Assembly (NCBI GenBank): GCA_947588205.1
Contig: CANPYG010000004.1
Location: 1-57,794 of the forward strand
Origin: an uncultured Acetatifactor sp.
GTDB lineage: Bacteria > Bacillota > Clostridia > Lachnospirales > Lachnospiraceae
Reading direction: 5' to 3'
Length of the DNA stretch: 57,794 bases
The translations under genes and the position numbers were made by a program. Below the pieces are notes generated by a model. It saw only the letters and a list, made by a program, of their open reading frames with translations, had not been told where the DNA came from and made no database searches. The stretch's first letter is position 1. Every line of letters starts with the position of its first letter. Positions 44,389-52,959 of this stretch are shown here, piece by piece.

Positions 44389-44824
44389 CGATATCTTCCT
44401 TTCCCATGGCGCGCCTGTCCAAATATCCCTGCAGGATCAGTGCCGCCGCAATCTTGTCCACGTATTCCTTCCGGTGCTCCCTGCGGATGCCCGCTTCCAT
44501 CATCACCTTATCGGCCGCCACCGTTGTCAGCCGCTCATCCCAATAATAAACCGGAAGCCCGGTCCTCCGCTCCAGCTTCTCCTTAAATTCCCCTGTCAGG
44601 GCAACCCGCTCGCCTTCTGTGGCATTCATGTTCTTCGGCAGACCCAGCACGATCTCGCCCACCTCGTACTCCACGATCAGTTCTTCAATCCGCGCCAACG
44701 TCTGGCGCAGCTTATTCTCTTCCTTACGTCTGATGATCTCCAGCCCCTGGGCAGTAAGGAGCAAGGAGTCACTGACCGCCACTCCTACTGTCTTCGATCC
44801 AAAGTCCAATCCCATGATCCGCAT
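44369..44824 (-). CDS. ruvX: RuvX/YqgF Holliday junction resolvase-like protein
   Basis: A 151-residue RNase H-fold nuclease. Key motifs are [16 protein letters not shown] with the first aspartate, [14 protein letters not shown], and [11 protein letters not shown] with acidic residues of the active site, then [15 protein letters not shown]. Known members act in 16S rRNA 5'-end maturation as well as on junctions. The last 15 residues overlap the DUF1292 gene. It is 10 bases after ireB. Confidence 0.93.
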   Translation of the reverse strand: MRIMGLDFGSKTVGVAVSDSLLLTAQGLEIIRRKEENKLRQTLARIEELIVEYEVGEIVLGLPKNMNATEGERVALTGEFKEKLERRTGLPVYYWDERLTTVAADKVMMEAGIRREHRKEYVDKIAAALILQGYLDRRAMGKEDIVGEDRI

Positions 44825-44834
44825 GGAGCTCCTC

Positions 44835-45116
44835 CTATTCCCAACAATGATGCTCGATATACTGCGTCAGGATCTCCTCCACCAGTTCATCACGTTCCAC
44901 CTTCATGATCAGACTTCTCGCGTTCTTATGGCTGGTAATATACGTGGGGTCACCGCTCATAATATAGCCTACTATCTGATTCACAGGATTATAACCTTTT
45001 TCCGTCAAGGCCTCATACACCGTACACAAAACCTCCTTCACCCTGGACTGAGGCTCTGTCTCCACTTTAAAATGCTGCGTACTCCTTAAAAATTGCGTAT
45101 TTCCCAAGTCCACCAT
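44835..45116 (-). CDS. ireB: IreB family regulatory phosphoprotein
   Basis: A 93-residue protein of the former DUF965 family. The conserved parts [24 protein letters not shown] (here [17 protein letters not shown]), [21 protein letters not shown] and [11 protein letters not shown] are intact. IreB is phosphorylated by the Ser/Thr kinase IreK in enterococci and affects cell-wall stress responses. It heads the operon ireB-ruvX-DUF1292-rnj and has a promoter at 45181-45209. Confidence 0.93.
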   Translation of the reverse strand: MVDLGNTQFLRSTQHFKVETEPQSRVKEVLCTVYEALTEKGYNPVNQIVGYIMSGDPTYITSHKNARSLIMKVERDELVEEILTQYIEHHCWE

Positions 45117-45180
45117 TGCCTATCCTCCAAAGACTTCCTTCATCCTTCTGCCCGAATAACAATACTGCCATGTTACTACT

Positions 45181-45209
45181 ATCTTACAGCATTTTCCTTA
45201 AAAAATCAA
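45181..45209 (-). promoter_or_regulatory. Promoter of the ireB operon
   Basis: TTGATT (45204-45209), 17 bases, TAAGAT (45181-45186) on the minus strand. The -35 box overlaps the stop codon of mtaB. Confidence 0.5.
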
Positions 45210-46630
45210 TTCATAATTTCATCCGTTAGGAACCCGGTGACAGTCACCCTTCTGACGCAATTCGAAAGTTCTTCCCCGCTTTGCAGCGCGATACGCACAT
45301 AATCCCTTGTGTGTCCCAGCCAGAGCTGTTGGCCGTTCTGTACCTTTTTTTCTTCAAATAATACTTCCACTTCTTTCCCTATGTAATAAGCCCGAAAATC
45401 CCTGGACTGCTCACGCTCAAGTTTAAGCAGGCGCCCGCTTCTCTCTTCCTTCACCTGAGCCGGTATCTGCCCGGGCATGGATGCCGCCCTGGTTCCCCTG
45501 CGCATGGAATATTTAAAAATGTGCATCTCATAGAAGCCCACTTTTTGCAGGAATGCACGGGTCGTCTCAAATTCCTCCTCCGTCTCTCCCGGGAATCCCA
45601 CGATCACGTCCGTCGTGATGGCAGGATGCTCAAACGCGTCGCGCAAAAGCTTTACGCTTTCATAGTATTCCCCGGAGGTATAATGTCTATTCATCCGTTT
45701 CAGCGTCTCGTCGCAGCCGCTCTGCAGGGAAAGGTGAAAATGCGGACAAAGCTTTTCCAGGGCAGCAAGACGCCGCACATTTTCCGGGGTAATGATGCGG
45801 GGCTCAAGGGAGCCCAGACGGATGCGTTCAAGCCCATCTATCTTATGAACAGCCTCCACCAGGTCGACAAAATCGACCTCTTCCACAGCCTTCTGGCGCA
45901 GATCCAGCCCGTAGGAGCTTAAGTGGATACCCGTCAGCACAACCTCCCTGTAGCCCGACGCCGCCAGGCCGCGCACTTCCTCCAGGATATCCTCCATGCG
46001 CCTGCTCCGCACCCGCCCCCTTGCAAAGGGGATGATACAGTATGAACAGAACTGATTGCACCCGTCCTGGACCTTGATATATGCCCTGGTGTGCTCCGCG
46101 GTCTTCGTCAGGGTCATTTCTTCGTACTCGCACTCCTGATTGATATCAACGACAGTAGTGCTGCGGAGGGTTTTCCGCAGCCGGAGGTCTTCGCCCTTTA
46201 CGGTCTCTGATTCCCCGTCAAGTCCTGCATTCCTCCCGGATATTTCGTTTCTCCCGGACACTTCGCTCTCCCTGCCGCCCCCGGCTTCTTCCAAATAAGC
46301 CTCCAGGATCTCCACCAGGTCCTTTTTACGGTTATTGCCGATCGCCAGGTCGATACAGTCGTCCTGGAGCGCCTGTTCGCCGCCCGTCTGGACATAGCAG
46401 CCCACGGCGACCACTACCGCCTGCGGGTTCTTGGCCTTCGCCCTGTGCAGCATCTGTCTGCTTTTACGGTCAGCGATATTTGTTACGGTACAGGTATTTA
46501 CGATATATATGTCCGCTTTTGCGTCAAAAGGCACAATGTCATATCCTTTTTCCGCCAGCTTCTGTTGCATAACGTCCATTTCATAGGAATTGACTTTACA
46601 GCCAAGATTATGTAATGCCACTTTTTTCAT
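45206..46630 (-). CDS. mtaB: tRNA t6A37 methylthiotransferase MtaB
   Basis: A 474-residue radical SAM enzyme that makes ms2t6A in tRNA. The N-terminal cluster cysteines lie in HNLGCKVNSYE, VNTCTVTN and VAVGCYVQ; the radical SAM motif is CNQFCSYC in GCNQFCSYCIIPFARG; a TRAM domain ends the protein. I chose the ATG at 46628-46630 because the protein family starts at KKVALHNLGCK; an in-frame GTG lies 8 codons upstream. A variable segment between the N-terminal domain and the radical SAM part (about residues 110-150, GGGRESEVSGRNEISGRN) is longer than usual. Confidence 0.93.
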   Translation of the reverse strand: MKKVALHNLGCKVNSYEMDVMQQKLAEKGYDIVPFDAKADIYIVNTCTVTNIADRKSRQMLHRAKAKNPQAVVVAVGCYVQTGGEQALQDDCIDLAIGNNRKKDLVEILEAYLEEAGGGRESEVSGRNEISGRNAGLDGESETVKGEDLRLRKTLRSTTVVDINQECEYEEMTLTKTAEHTRAYIKVQDGCNQFCSYCIIPFARGRVRSRRMEDILEEVRGLAASGYREVVLTGIHLSSYGLDLRQKAVEEVDFVDLVEAVHKIDGLERIRLGSLEPRIITPENVRRLAALEKLCPHFHLSLQSGCDETLKRMNRHYTSGEYYESVKLLRDAFEHPAITTDVIVGFPGETEEEFETTRAFLQKVGFYEMHIFKYSMRRGTRAASMPGQIPAQVKEERSGRLLKLEREQSRDFRAYYIGKEVEVLFEEKKVQNGQQLWLGHTRDYVRIALQSGEELSNCVRRVTVTGFLTDEIMN

Positions 46631-46664
46631 GGGAAACTCTCTCTTTTTTGTCACCTTTTAACCC

Positions 46665-46693
46665 TTGACTTTTGGCGATTCTCTATGTAATAT
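46665..46693 (+). promoter_or_regulatory. Promoter of the HPr-like gene
   Basis: TTGACT (46665-46670), 17 bases, TAATAT (46688-46693) on the plus strand, with TATGAT overlapping the -10 box. It is about 40 bases upstream of the start. Confidence 0.7.
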
Positions 46694-46731
46694 GATAGCA
46701 GAATCCATGAACCATTAAGGAGGTGAACTAT

Positions 46732-46962
46732 TTGAAAACAGTTCAGATTTCATTAAATTCTATCGATAAGGTAAAGTCCTTCGTCAACGATATCACAAAG
46801 TTCGATTATGACTTCGACCTGGTATCCGGAAGATATGTTATCGACGCCAAGTCCATCATGGGTATTTTCAGCCTGGATCTGTCCAGACCCATCGATCTGA
46901 ACATCCATGCGGAAGAGAACATTGACGAGATCATGTCCACGATCAAGCCCTATCTGATTTAA
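46732..46962 (+). CDS. HPr-fold protein without the phosphorylatable histidine
   Basis: A 76-residue protein with the HPr fold: MKTVQISLNSIDKVKSFVND, FDYDFDLVSGRYVIDAKSIMGIFSLDLS. The SIMGIFSLD region matches the Ser46 loop of HPr, but the His15 region reads NSIDKVKSF and has no histidine, so it cannot take phosphate from enzyme I in the usual way. Crh-like regulatory proteins also lack this histidine. I chose the TTG at 46732, spaced 8 bases from AGGAGG, over a GTG at 46723 that touches the ribosome site. It is a single gene converging on thiI. Confidence 0.8.
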   Translation: MKTVQISLNSIDKVKSFVNDITKFDYDFDLVSGRYVIDAKSIMGIFSLDLSRPIDLNIHAEENIDEIMSTIKPYLI

Positions 46963-46996
46963 TCCACAATGATGAGCTAATCCACAATGATGAGCT
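46961..46996. repeat. 18-bp tandem duplication at the thiI stop
   Basis: taatccacaatgatgagc occurs at 46961-46978 and 46979-46996. The second copy codes for the last residues of ThiI and the first covers its stop and the short gap to the HPr-like gene. Confidence 0.8.
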
Positions 46997-48155
46997 CGTC
47001 CGTCCGGAGGGCGGTTTCGACCAACTCGTCGATACGCTCCTCCAGATTCCTCTCATGCCTTCGGATCACGTTTACGCTGGGCTTCGTCACCGGATGTTTG
47101 GCAACGAAAATAGTACAGCAGTCCTCATAGGGGAGGATCGATGTCTCAAAGGTTCCGATTCTTTCCGCCACTTCCACGATCTCCTGCTTGTCAAAGCCGA
47201 TGAGGGGACGGTATACGGGCAGGGTACACACCTCGTTGGTTGCGGCAAGGGAAGCCATGGTCTGGGACGCTACCTGCCCCAGGCTCTCTCCGGTGATCAG
47301 GCCCAGGCATTCCGTATCCTTCGCAATGCGCTCCGCGATCCGCATCATATACCGGCGCATAATAATCGTAAGCTCCTCATGGGGACACTTCTCGTAGATA
47401 TAAAGCTGGATTTCCGTAAAATTGATCACATGCAGATAGATCGGTCCTGTAAAGCGGGATACGATCCTCGCCAGATCAACCACCTTCTGCTTCGCCCTCT
47501 CACTGGTATATGGCGGCGCGTGAAAATACACCGCATCGATCTTCACTCCCCGTTTGGCGACCATATAGCCCGCCACAGGGGAATCGATCCCGCCGGAGAG
47601 CAAGAGCATCCCCTTGCCCCCCGTGCCTACGGGCATTCCGCCCGGTCCCGGAATCTCCATAGAATATATATAAATCTTCTCACGCACCTCTATATGCAGA
47701 TAGATATCCGGATGGTGTACGTCCACCTTCATCTCAGGGTATGCCTTCAGGACGGCTTCCCCCATATCCGCGTTGATGGCATTAGAATCCTTGGGGTATC
47801 TCTTATCCGCGCGTCTCGCCACTACCTTGAAGGTCATGCGCCGATCCGGATAAGCCTCAGCAAGATATTGAACCACCGTACCGCACAGCTTTTCAAAGCC
47901 CTCATCCTCCACGGATATCACGGGGCAGATGCTGGAAATGCCGAATACTCGCTTCAGATGCCCTACAGCCTCGTCATAATCGAAGTCCGTCTGCGCCTCC
48001 ACGTAGATACGCCCCTGGCTCTTCGTGATCAGGAACTTCCCGTCGCATTTCTTCAGGGAAAACTTGATCTGATGCACCAGCGCATCCTCAAACAGATAGC
48101 GGTTCCTTCCTTTTAAACCGATCTCGGCATATTTAATCAAAAATGCTTTAAACAT
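46977..48155 (-). CDS. thiI: tRNA 4-thiouridine synthase ThiI
   Basis: A 392-residue enzyme for s4U8 in tRNA and, in some species, thiazole sulfur. It has an NFLD/THUMP N-terminal half and the PP-loop LLLSGGIDSPVAGY at about 184-197 for adenylation; ITGESLGQVASQT and LPYEDCCTIFVAKHP follow. The C-terminal rhodanese domain of the enterobacterial enzyme is missing, as is normal in Clostridia, so sulfur must be handed over directly. The upstream gene is a cysteine desulfurase, 47 bases away, which should be its sulfur donor. The ATG at 48155 is preceded by AGAGAGGA. Confidence 0.93.
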   Translation of the reverse strand: MFKAFLIKYAEIGLKGRNRYLFEDALVHQIKFSLKKCDGKFLITKSQGRIYVEAQTDFDYDEAVGHLKRVFGISSICPVISVEDEGFEKLCGTVVQYLAEAYPDRRMTFKVVARRADKRYPKDSNAINADMGEAVLKAYPEMKVDVHHPDIYLHIEVREKIYIYSMEIPGPGGMPVGTGGKGMLLLSGGIDSPVAGYMVAKRGVKIDAVYFHAPPYTSERAKQKVVDLARIVSRFTGPIYLHVINFTEIQLYIYEKCPHEELTIIMRRYMMRIAERIAKDTECLGLITGESLGQVASQTMASLAATNEVCTLPVYRPLIGFDKQEIVEVAERIGTFETSILPYEDCCTIFVAKHPVTKPSVNVIRRHERNLEERIDELVETALRTDELIIVD

Positions 48156-48202
48156 GGGTGTCCTCTCTTCTTCCCGTATTCCTGAGACCGCGGCCCAACG
48201 TA

Positions 48203-49366
48203 TTACCGCCTGGTAAACCGCCTCAACATAGGAATCATATCATACATTTGCTGCAAAGTATAGCGAATTTCTTCTTCCGTGGTAAAAATAGAAAAGCTGA
48301 AACGGATGGTGGAGCCCAGAAGCTCCTTCTCCACCCCCATCGCCTTTAATGTGGCGGATGGCTGCGGCTTTCGTGCGGAACAGGCGCTGCCTGCGGAAAC
48401 ATAGATACCTCTCTCCTCCAGGGCGTGGAGCATCACCTCGCTGCGCACTCCGGCAATGGATACGCTTGTCACATGGGGCGCGGTTCCTTCTATACGTCCA
48501 TCCCTCAGTCCGTTCAAACGTATTCCGTCTATCCTGCGGACCCCGTCTATAAACCTCTGCTTTAACGCATAGAGGCGCTGCACATCCGCGTCCAGGTCAG
48601 CATAAATCATTTCCGCGGCTTTGGCAATCCCGGCGATTCCAGGCACATTCTCAGTGCCGGAACGCAGTCCCCTCTGCTGTCCGCCGCCAAAAAGGATAGG
48701 CCGGAGCTTTACCTTCTCCCCAACATAAAGGAAACCGGTCCCCTTGGGTCCGTGTATCTTGTGGCCGCTGGCGGACATCATATCCACATTCAGACGCTTA
48801 GGGTAAATCCTTTCCTTCCCGAAGCCCTGAACCGCGTCCACATGGAACAGCGTCGCCGGGTTCATCCTTTTGACCAGGGCGCCTGCCTCGGCAATGGGCT
48901 GCAGGGAACCGACCTCGTTATTCGTATGCATAATGGATACCAGAATCGTATCCGGGGTCATTTCCTGCTGTAAATCCGCCAGGCGGATCCTGCCGCTTTG
49001 GTCCACGGGCAGATAAGTCACACGGAAGCCACAGGATTCCAGATAGGCGCAGGTCTGCAGCACTGCAGGATGCTCGATCTGGGTGGTGATAATATGGTTT
49101 CCCTGACGGCGGTTGGCAAAGGCAGCGCCGGTCAGGGCAAGATTATCGGACTCTGTGCCGCCGGAAGTGAAAAGAAGCTCCTTTTCATTCACCTTCAGGA
49201 GCCGGGAAAGGGTCTGGGACGCATAGCGAAGATACTGCTCCGCCACCACTCCCTTTGTATGAAGGCTGGACGGATTGCCATAATCCGTACACATGATCTT
49301 AGTCATTAACTCCGCCACTTCCGGAAAAACCCTCGTCGTGGCGGAATTGTCCAGATAAACTTCCAT
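48203..49366 (-). CDS. iscS: Cysteine desulfurase (IscS/NifS type)
   Basis: A 387-residue PLP enzyme. The start MEVYLDNSATTRVFPEV, SGGTESDNLA, the PLP lysine in SASGHKIHGPKG and the catalytic cysteine in SAGSACSARKPQPS identify a group I desulfurase. The longer cysteine loop differs from that of the island desulfurase at 18526-19671. Together with thiI it forms the common desulfurase-thiolation pair for tRNA s4U. I chose the ATG at 49364-49366 after AGGAG; a 44-codon upward extension overlaps the promoter at 49436-49464. Confidence 0.93.
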   Translation of the reverse strand: MEVYLDNSATTRVFPEVAELMTKIMCTDYGNPSSLHTKGVVAEQYLRYASQTLSRLLKVNEKELLFTSGGTESDNLALTGAAFANRRQGNHIITTQIEHPAVLQTCAYLESCGFRVTYLPVDQSGRIRLADLQQEMTPDTILVSIMHTNNEVGSLQPIAEAGALVKRMNPATLFHVDAVQGFGKERIYPKRLNVDMMSASGHKIHGPKGTGFLYVGEKVKLRPILFGGGQQRGLRSGTENVPGIAGIAKAAEMIYADLDADVQRLYALKQRFIDGVRRIDGIRLNGLRDGRIEGTAPHVTSVSIAGVRSEVMLHALEERGIYVSAGSACSARKPQPSATLKAMGVEKELLGSTIRFSFSIFTTEEEIRYTLQQMYDMIPMLRRFTRR

Positions 49367-49435
49367 GGTCTTTTCTCCTAATTCTTCACTAATAACATAT
49401 GCCGGCAATTCTTTTTTGCAACAGACCCTTTTCAC

Positions 49436-49464
49436 ATTATACCTGACTATTTCCCCAAATACAA
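49436..49464 (-). promoter_or_regulatory. Promoter of iscS-thiI
   Basis: TTGTAT (49459-49464), 17 bases, TATAAT (49436-49441) on the minus strand, about 65 bases upstream of the iscS start. Confidence 0.75.
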
Positions 49465-49482
49465 CCATGATTTCATCAGGGC

Positions 49483-49513
49483 AAAAAAAATCCCCCATCC
49501 AGGATGGAGGATT
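49483..49513 (-). terminator. Terminator of the surface-fibre operon
   Basis: On the minus strand AATCCTCCATC pairs with GATGGGGGATT around a 3-5 base loop and is followed by TTTTTTGC. It is 70 bases after the stop of the gene at 49582 and separates the operon from iscS. Confidence 0.8.
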
Positions 49514-49581
49514 CCGGAATAACTATATTGGAAAATGTGGACCGCCCTCTCTAAGCAACGGCTTCCCATCCGGCAGCACAA

Positions 49582-50061
49582 TTAATCCCAGGACTGCTCG
49601 TCAGGCTCGTCTTCCTGCTTGCTGACGGTATCAAGCGCGCTGGCAATCATCTTGATCATCTCCCAGATAGAGCGGAAATACAGCGTCTTATTTTTTTCCA
49701 TCCAGGTAATGCGCCCCTGCCAGCTGCTATTCTGGCGGTGCTGCACCCTGACAATAAAAGTTCCCAACTCTCCGTGCTTGCTTAAAAGGTTTTCATCACT
49801 CATAATCTTCGATCTCCCTTGTCCTGAATTGCCCGTCTTCTGATTTTTCTGGAAGCTCCTGCCGTTCACTGTACTGTATGGAAAATTCATGCTGTCATAA
49901 AACCGTTCCAGTTCAAACAATAGCTGATCCACACTGTGGAATGGAACCGCTTCCATGCTATAGCTGTGGTAAAAGCATCCCTTCATTTGACTGCCTTCCA
50001 TGTTTTCCACACACAGAACCACTCCGTTTGGTGCTCCGATATACCACTGGGATTTCTCCAT
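49582..50061 (-). CDS. Unknown protein at the end of the surface operon
   Basis: A 159-residue soluble protein that I do not recognise by family. Features are a start MEKSQWYIGAPNGVVLCVEN, a central KNQKTGNSGQGRSK linker and a C-terminal domain with GTFIVRVQHRQNSSWQGRITW-like text and IWEMIKMIASALD. The ATG follows GGAGGT. It lies 29 bases after the BTAD regulator and before the operon terminator, so it is cotranscribed and may assist that regulator. Confidence 0.65.
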   Translation of the reverse strand: MEKSQWYIGAPNGVVLCVENMEGSQMKGCFYHSYSMEAVPFHSVDQLLFELERFYDSMNFPYSTVNGRSFQKNQKTGNSGQGRSKIMSDENLLSKHGELGTFIVRVQHRQNSSWQGRITWMEKNKTLYFRSIWEMIKMIASALDTVSKQEDEPDEQSWD

Positions 50062-50090
50062 CCATACCTACCTCCCTGCCACCCGGTACA

Positions 50091-51332
50091 TCATGGCTTC
50101 ATCGGCGGACATATCACACTGCTCACATAATACTGGACCCCTGTGCGCTGTCTGCCTATAATAAATTGATCATTGATTCGCTTCTGGATCAGGACACAGT
50201 TCTCGCGCGTCGTATTGATCAGCAGCACCAGATACTGACCCTTCCCGTAGCGGTTAATTGTATCACTGTGGCGGACAGACTTAACAATGGCGTCTTCCAG
50301 TCTTCTGGAGAGTTCATCCAGCATGGGACCATCCTTCATGGGGTTGCCCTTGCTGTCCACTACCGTACAAAGCATCAGATATACAGACTGTCCGCCCCGT
50401 TCCATCATGCGCTCCACAATCCGGTAAATGCCCTCGAATACCGGATACGGGCATAAATAACCGCCTGTGACCGCCGGCTCATCCTCTAATCCTGACAGTC
50501 CTTTCTGAATCTCATCAAGCGTAGCATACTGGTGATGCAGCTGTGCGCCCAGCCTGCTGAAAAGCTCCATGAAAGATTTTGAAGGCCTCAACCCCTGCTT
50601 CTGGGAATAAAAGTCTACCGTTTCATCATACAGCCTCTGGGCTTCCTCGTACCGATTCTGGGAAATCAGTGCCTCCATCGTAACCGTCTCCCAGTCCGAG
50701 AGCGGCTGGATCTTAGAGGCATAAACTCCCAGCTCCTCCATCCGGATATAATCTTCATTCCCCCGAAGCAACAGCACAGCGCTCTCCACACAATGGCAGA
50801 ACATCTCACTGTACCTTCTCGCTTCCTGCGCCGCCCATATAATGCCTGCCTGCAGGGGAAGGAACTCCCCTCTATATGCATGGCATGCTTTCAAATAAAG
50901 CTCCAGGCGTTTCTCGTCGTTCCCCTCACTCTCTGCCTTCTGGCAGAGCTTCTCAAATTCCTCGGCGTCTTCCACTACAGGGATCTTTTTGGTCCAGTGG
51001 AACACACCCCTCTTCAGCTCGATATAATTGGTTTCGGGAAGGCCCATCTGTCTGAGCCTCTTTTTGGCGTTATAAACTACACTCTGCATGGAATGATGGA
51101 TATTTGCAATATCCCTGTCTTCAAACAGAATCTCTTCTACCGTATCTCTCTCTATTCCGTTTTCACGATGATGAAGCAGAAGCTGCATCAAGTAAATAAA
51201 CTGCGATTCGCTCGATTTGATACTGCCGGTGAGCAGCTTCTCTTTCCATGTCATGGAGAACCCGCCGAATGTCTTAACATATAAAACACTCTTCTCTGAG
51301 CTGTCCTCCATTTTTTCAATCCCTTCCGCCAT
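50091..51332 (-). CDS. BTAD-type transcriptional regulator
   Basis: About 413 residues from the preferred ATG at 51330-51332. The N-terminus (LYVKTFGGFSMTWK...) starts an OmpR-like winged helix in which YNAKKRLRQMGLP belongs to the DNA-binding part, followed by a helical BTAD/TPR region (residues about 120-260) and a C-terminal domain with HSDTINRYGKGQYLVLL, which resembles a degenerate GGDEF-like fold. The start is uncertain: a TTG at 51389 just after the signal-peptidase stop and an ATG at 51308 are alternatives. Its place inside the operon suggests it controls the fibre genes. Confidence 0.75.
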   Translation of the reverse strand: MAEGIEKMEDSSEKSVLYVKTFGGFSMTWKEKLLTGSIKSSESQFIYLMQLLLHHRENGIERDTVEEILFEDRDIANIHHSMQSVVYNAKKRLRQMGLPETNYIELKRGVFHWTKKIPVVEDAEEFEKLCQKAESEGNDEKRLELYLKACHAYRGEFLPLQAGIIWAAQEARRYSEMFCHCVESAVLLLRGNEDYIRMEELGVYASKIQPLSDWETVTMEALISQNRYEEAQRLYDETVDFYSQKQGLRPSKSFMELFSRLGAQLHHQYATLDEIQKGLSGLEDEPAVTGGYLCPYPVFEGIYRIVERMMERGGQSVYLMLCTVVDSKGNPMKDGPMLDELSRRLEDAIVKSVRHSDTINRYGKGQYLVLLINTTRENCVLIQKRINDQFIIGRQRTGVQYYVSSVICPPMKP

Positions 51333-51395
51333 TGCCGTTATCCCTTCAAAGTCATGGATAAGCCTGCCCCTTCCCCGGGGCTTCTTCAAAATGTA

Positions 51396-51896
51396 TTACC
51401 CTTCCTGCTGTCTCGATCTCATGATACCCGCCAGCAGGTTCAGCATCACGCCGCATGCCGCAAAGAAGAATACATATATTTTTCCAAGCTGGCTCGTATA
51501 CAGGAATAGGAACCTTCCTAAAGCCGGAAGGTGGTATTCCACCCTTCCGATTACGGCGCTATAGGGCACTGTGTTCAGATCCTCCCCCGCGTTGGCGTCC
51601 CCCTTCGTTACCAGCTCACCTTCCACAAGCTTGTTTTTCACTACCCGGTGAGCCACCACCGCATTACCGCTCTGGAATGCAATAACCTCGGCTTCTTCCA
51701 GTGACTCCGGCTCAGCCGGCTTCACATACAGGATACTCCCAACGGGGATCTCCGGCTCCATGCTCCCGCTGACCACGTTATACACCTCATATCCCGTTAG
51801 ATGCGGAATCGTGACGGGCAGACAGGTTACAATAACGCTGAGCAGTATAATACTGCCCAGCACATTGCAGAGGAGCGGTGCGATCCGTTTACTCAT
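51396..51896 (-). CDS. sipW: SipW-type signal peptidase I
   Basis: A 166-residue membrane enzyme that removes signal peptides. Two transmembrane segments (about 10-30 and 135-155) flank the catalytic part; the nucleophile is in VVSGSMEPEIPVGS and the second motif is VVAHRVV, with histidine in place of the lysine of ordinary bacterial enzymes. This ER-like Ser-His type is that of SipW, which in Bacillus processes TasA and TapA. Two TasA-like proteins lie upstream in the same operon and are the likely substrates. Its start overlaps the preceding gene by 8 bases. Confidence 0.88.
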   Translation of the reverse strand: MSKRIAPLLCNVLGSIILLSVIVTCLPVTIPHLTGYEVYNVVSGSMEPEIPVGSILYVKPAEPESLEEAEVIAFQSGNAVVAHRVVKNKLVEGELVTKGDANAGEDLNTVPYSAVIGRVEYHLPALGRFLFLYTSQLGKIYVFFFAACGVMLNLLAGIMRSRQQEG

Positions 51897-52959
51897 CTTT
51901 CTTCTTCCTCCTGAGGATCTCCGCCAACAGCAGGCTAAGTCCGATGATAATGGCGATCACCGATACCGCGCCTATCCAGATATTGGTGGAAAGCGGTATC
52001 TTCAGGGCGCCGATCTCGATTCTCAGCGGATTCTCCTTAGAACCGTCTCCCTGGATAAATCCGCCCCCTGCAGGGGTATCATCATCACCGATATCCATGT
52101 AGTCATCCGGGCCGTCATCACCAGGAACCTGACCGTCCTCGATATCATCCAAGCCTCCGCCGCCCGGGTTATCTCCCCCGGCGCCAGGGTTATCGCCCCC
52201 AGGGTTATCGCCGCCGGGGTTCCCGCCCCCGGGATTCTCGCCGTCAAAGTTCGTGCCTTCCTGGTCTATAATGCCCTGATCTATGATAGTCGTACCGCCG
52301 CCCTCTCCTTCCGGAAGATCCGGCGCAGGCTGACCGGGTATCGTTATCACGGTATTGGTGATCCTGGTATAAACGAAATTGATCACATTCTCAAGAGGAT
52401 CCTCTTTCAGTGTCATACCAATATTGTACGCCTGCGGCTGGTATCCGTCAATATAAAGATAAGCGACAACGGCTTTATCTCCGACATTTCCGTAATAAGT
52501 CTCGCTGGGCATCAGCGTATTTCCCTCGGAATCCACATAGTTCACGGTATATGCTACCGCGTCTCCGAGGATTCCGTAAGCCACTACATAATCCTGGTCC
52601 CCCGTGACGTTAAAGGAAACCATGTTACTTACTGTGTTGTTATCCTTCCCGCTTTCCCTGATTCCCCTGATATAATACTTGCTTCCGTTGCTCAGGGTTA
52701 CCATGTTCTGGTTGAAGTTCACCTGATCCCCGTAATGAAGGCCTGAAAGGATCAGGACTTCGCCGTCCTTTTCCTCCGTCTCCGCGTATGGATTACCTCC
52801 ATTATCATGGATCGTTCCCTGCTGTCCTGCAAAAATGCGCACCGTATAGGTATATTTTCCCGCCTGTGCCGGAAGCTTCATGCCGCAGACCAGGCAGAAA
52901 GCGCAGAACATACAGAGGATATTAAGAATAAGGAATCCGGAAATTCTATTTCTCTTCAT
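51889..52959 (-). CDS. Surface protein with MucBP-like domain and Gly/Asn/Pro repeats
   Basis: A 356-residue secreted protein. A signal peptide covers about 1-33 (ending PAQAG). Residues 135-200 include AVAYTVNYVDSEGNTLMPSETYYG, the start of a MucBP-type mucin-binding repeat. A linker of NPGGDNPGG repeats runs at about 245-275, followed by an acidic stretch and a C-terminal membrane helix with RRKKKDE tail. No LPXTG-like motif precedes that helix, so it may stay membrane-bound rather than be sorted to the wall. It overlaps the next gene upstream by ATGA, showing coupled translation. Confidence 0.75.
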   Translation of the reverse strand: MKRNRISGFLILNILCMFCAFCLVCGMKLPAQAGKYTYTVRIFAGQQGTIHDNGGNPYAETEEKDGEVLILSGLHYGDQVNFNQNMVTLSNGSKYYIRGIRESGKDNNTVSNMVSFNVTGDQDYVVAYGILGDAVAYTVNYVDSEGNTLMPSETYYGNVGDKAVVAYLYIDGYQPQAYNIGMTLKEDPLENVINFVYTRITNTVITIPGQPAPDLPEGEGGGTTIIDQGIIDQEGTNFDGENPGGGNPGGDNPGGDNPGAGGDNPGGGGLDDIEDGQVPGDDGPDDYMDIGDDDTPAGGGFIQGDGSKENPLRIEIGALKIPLSTNIWIGAVSVIAIIIGLSLLLAEILRRKKKDE

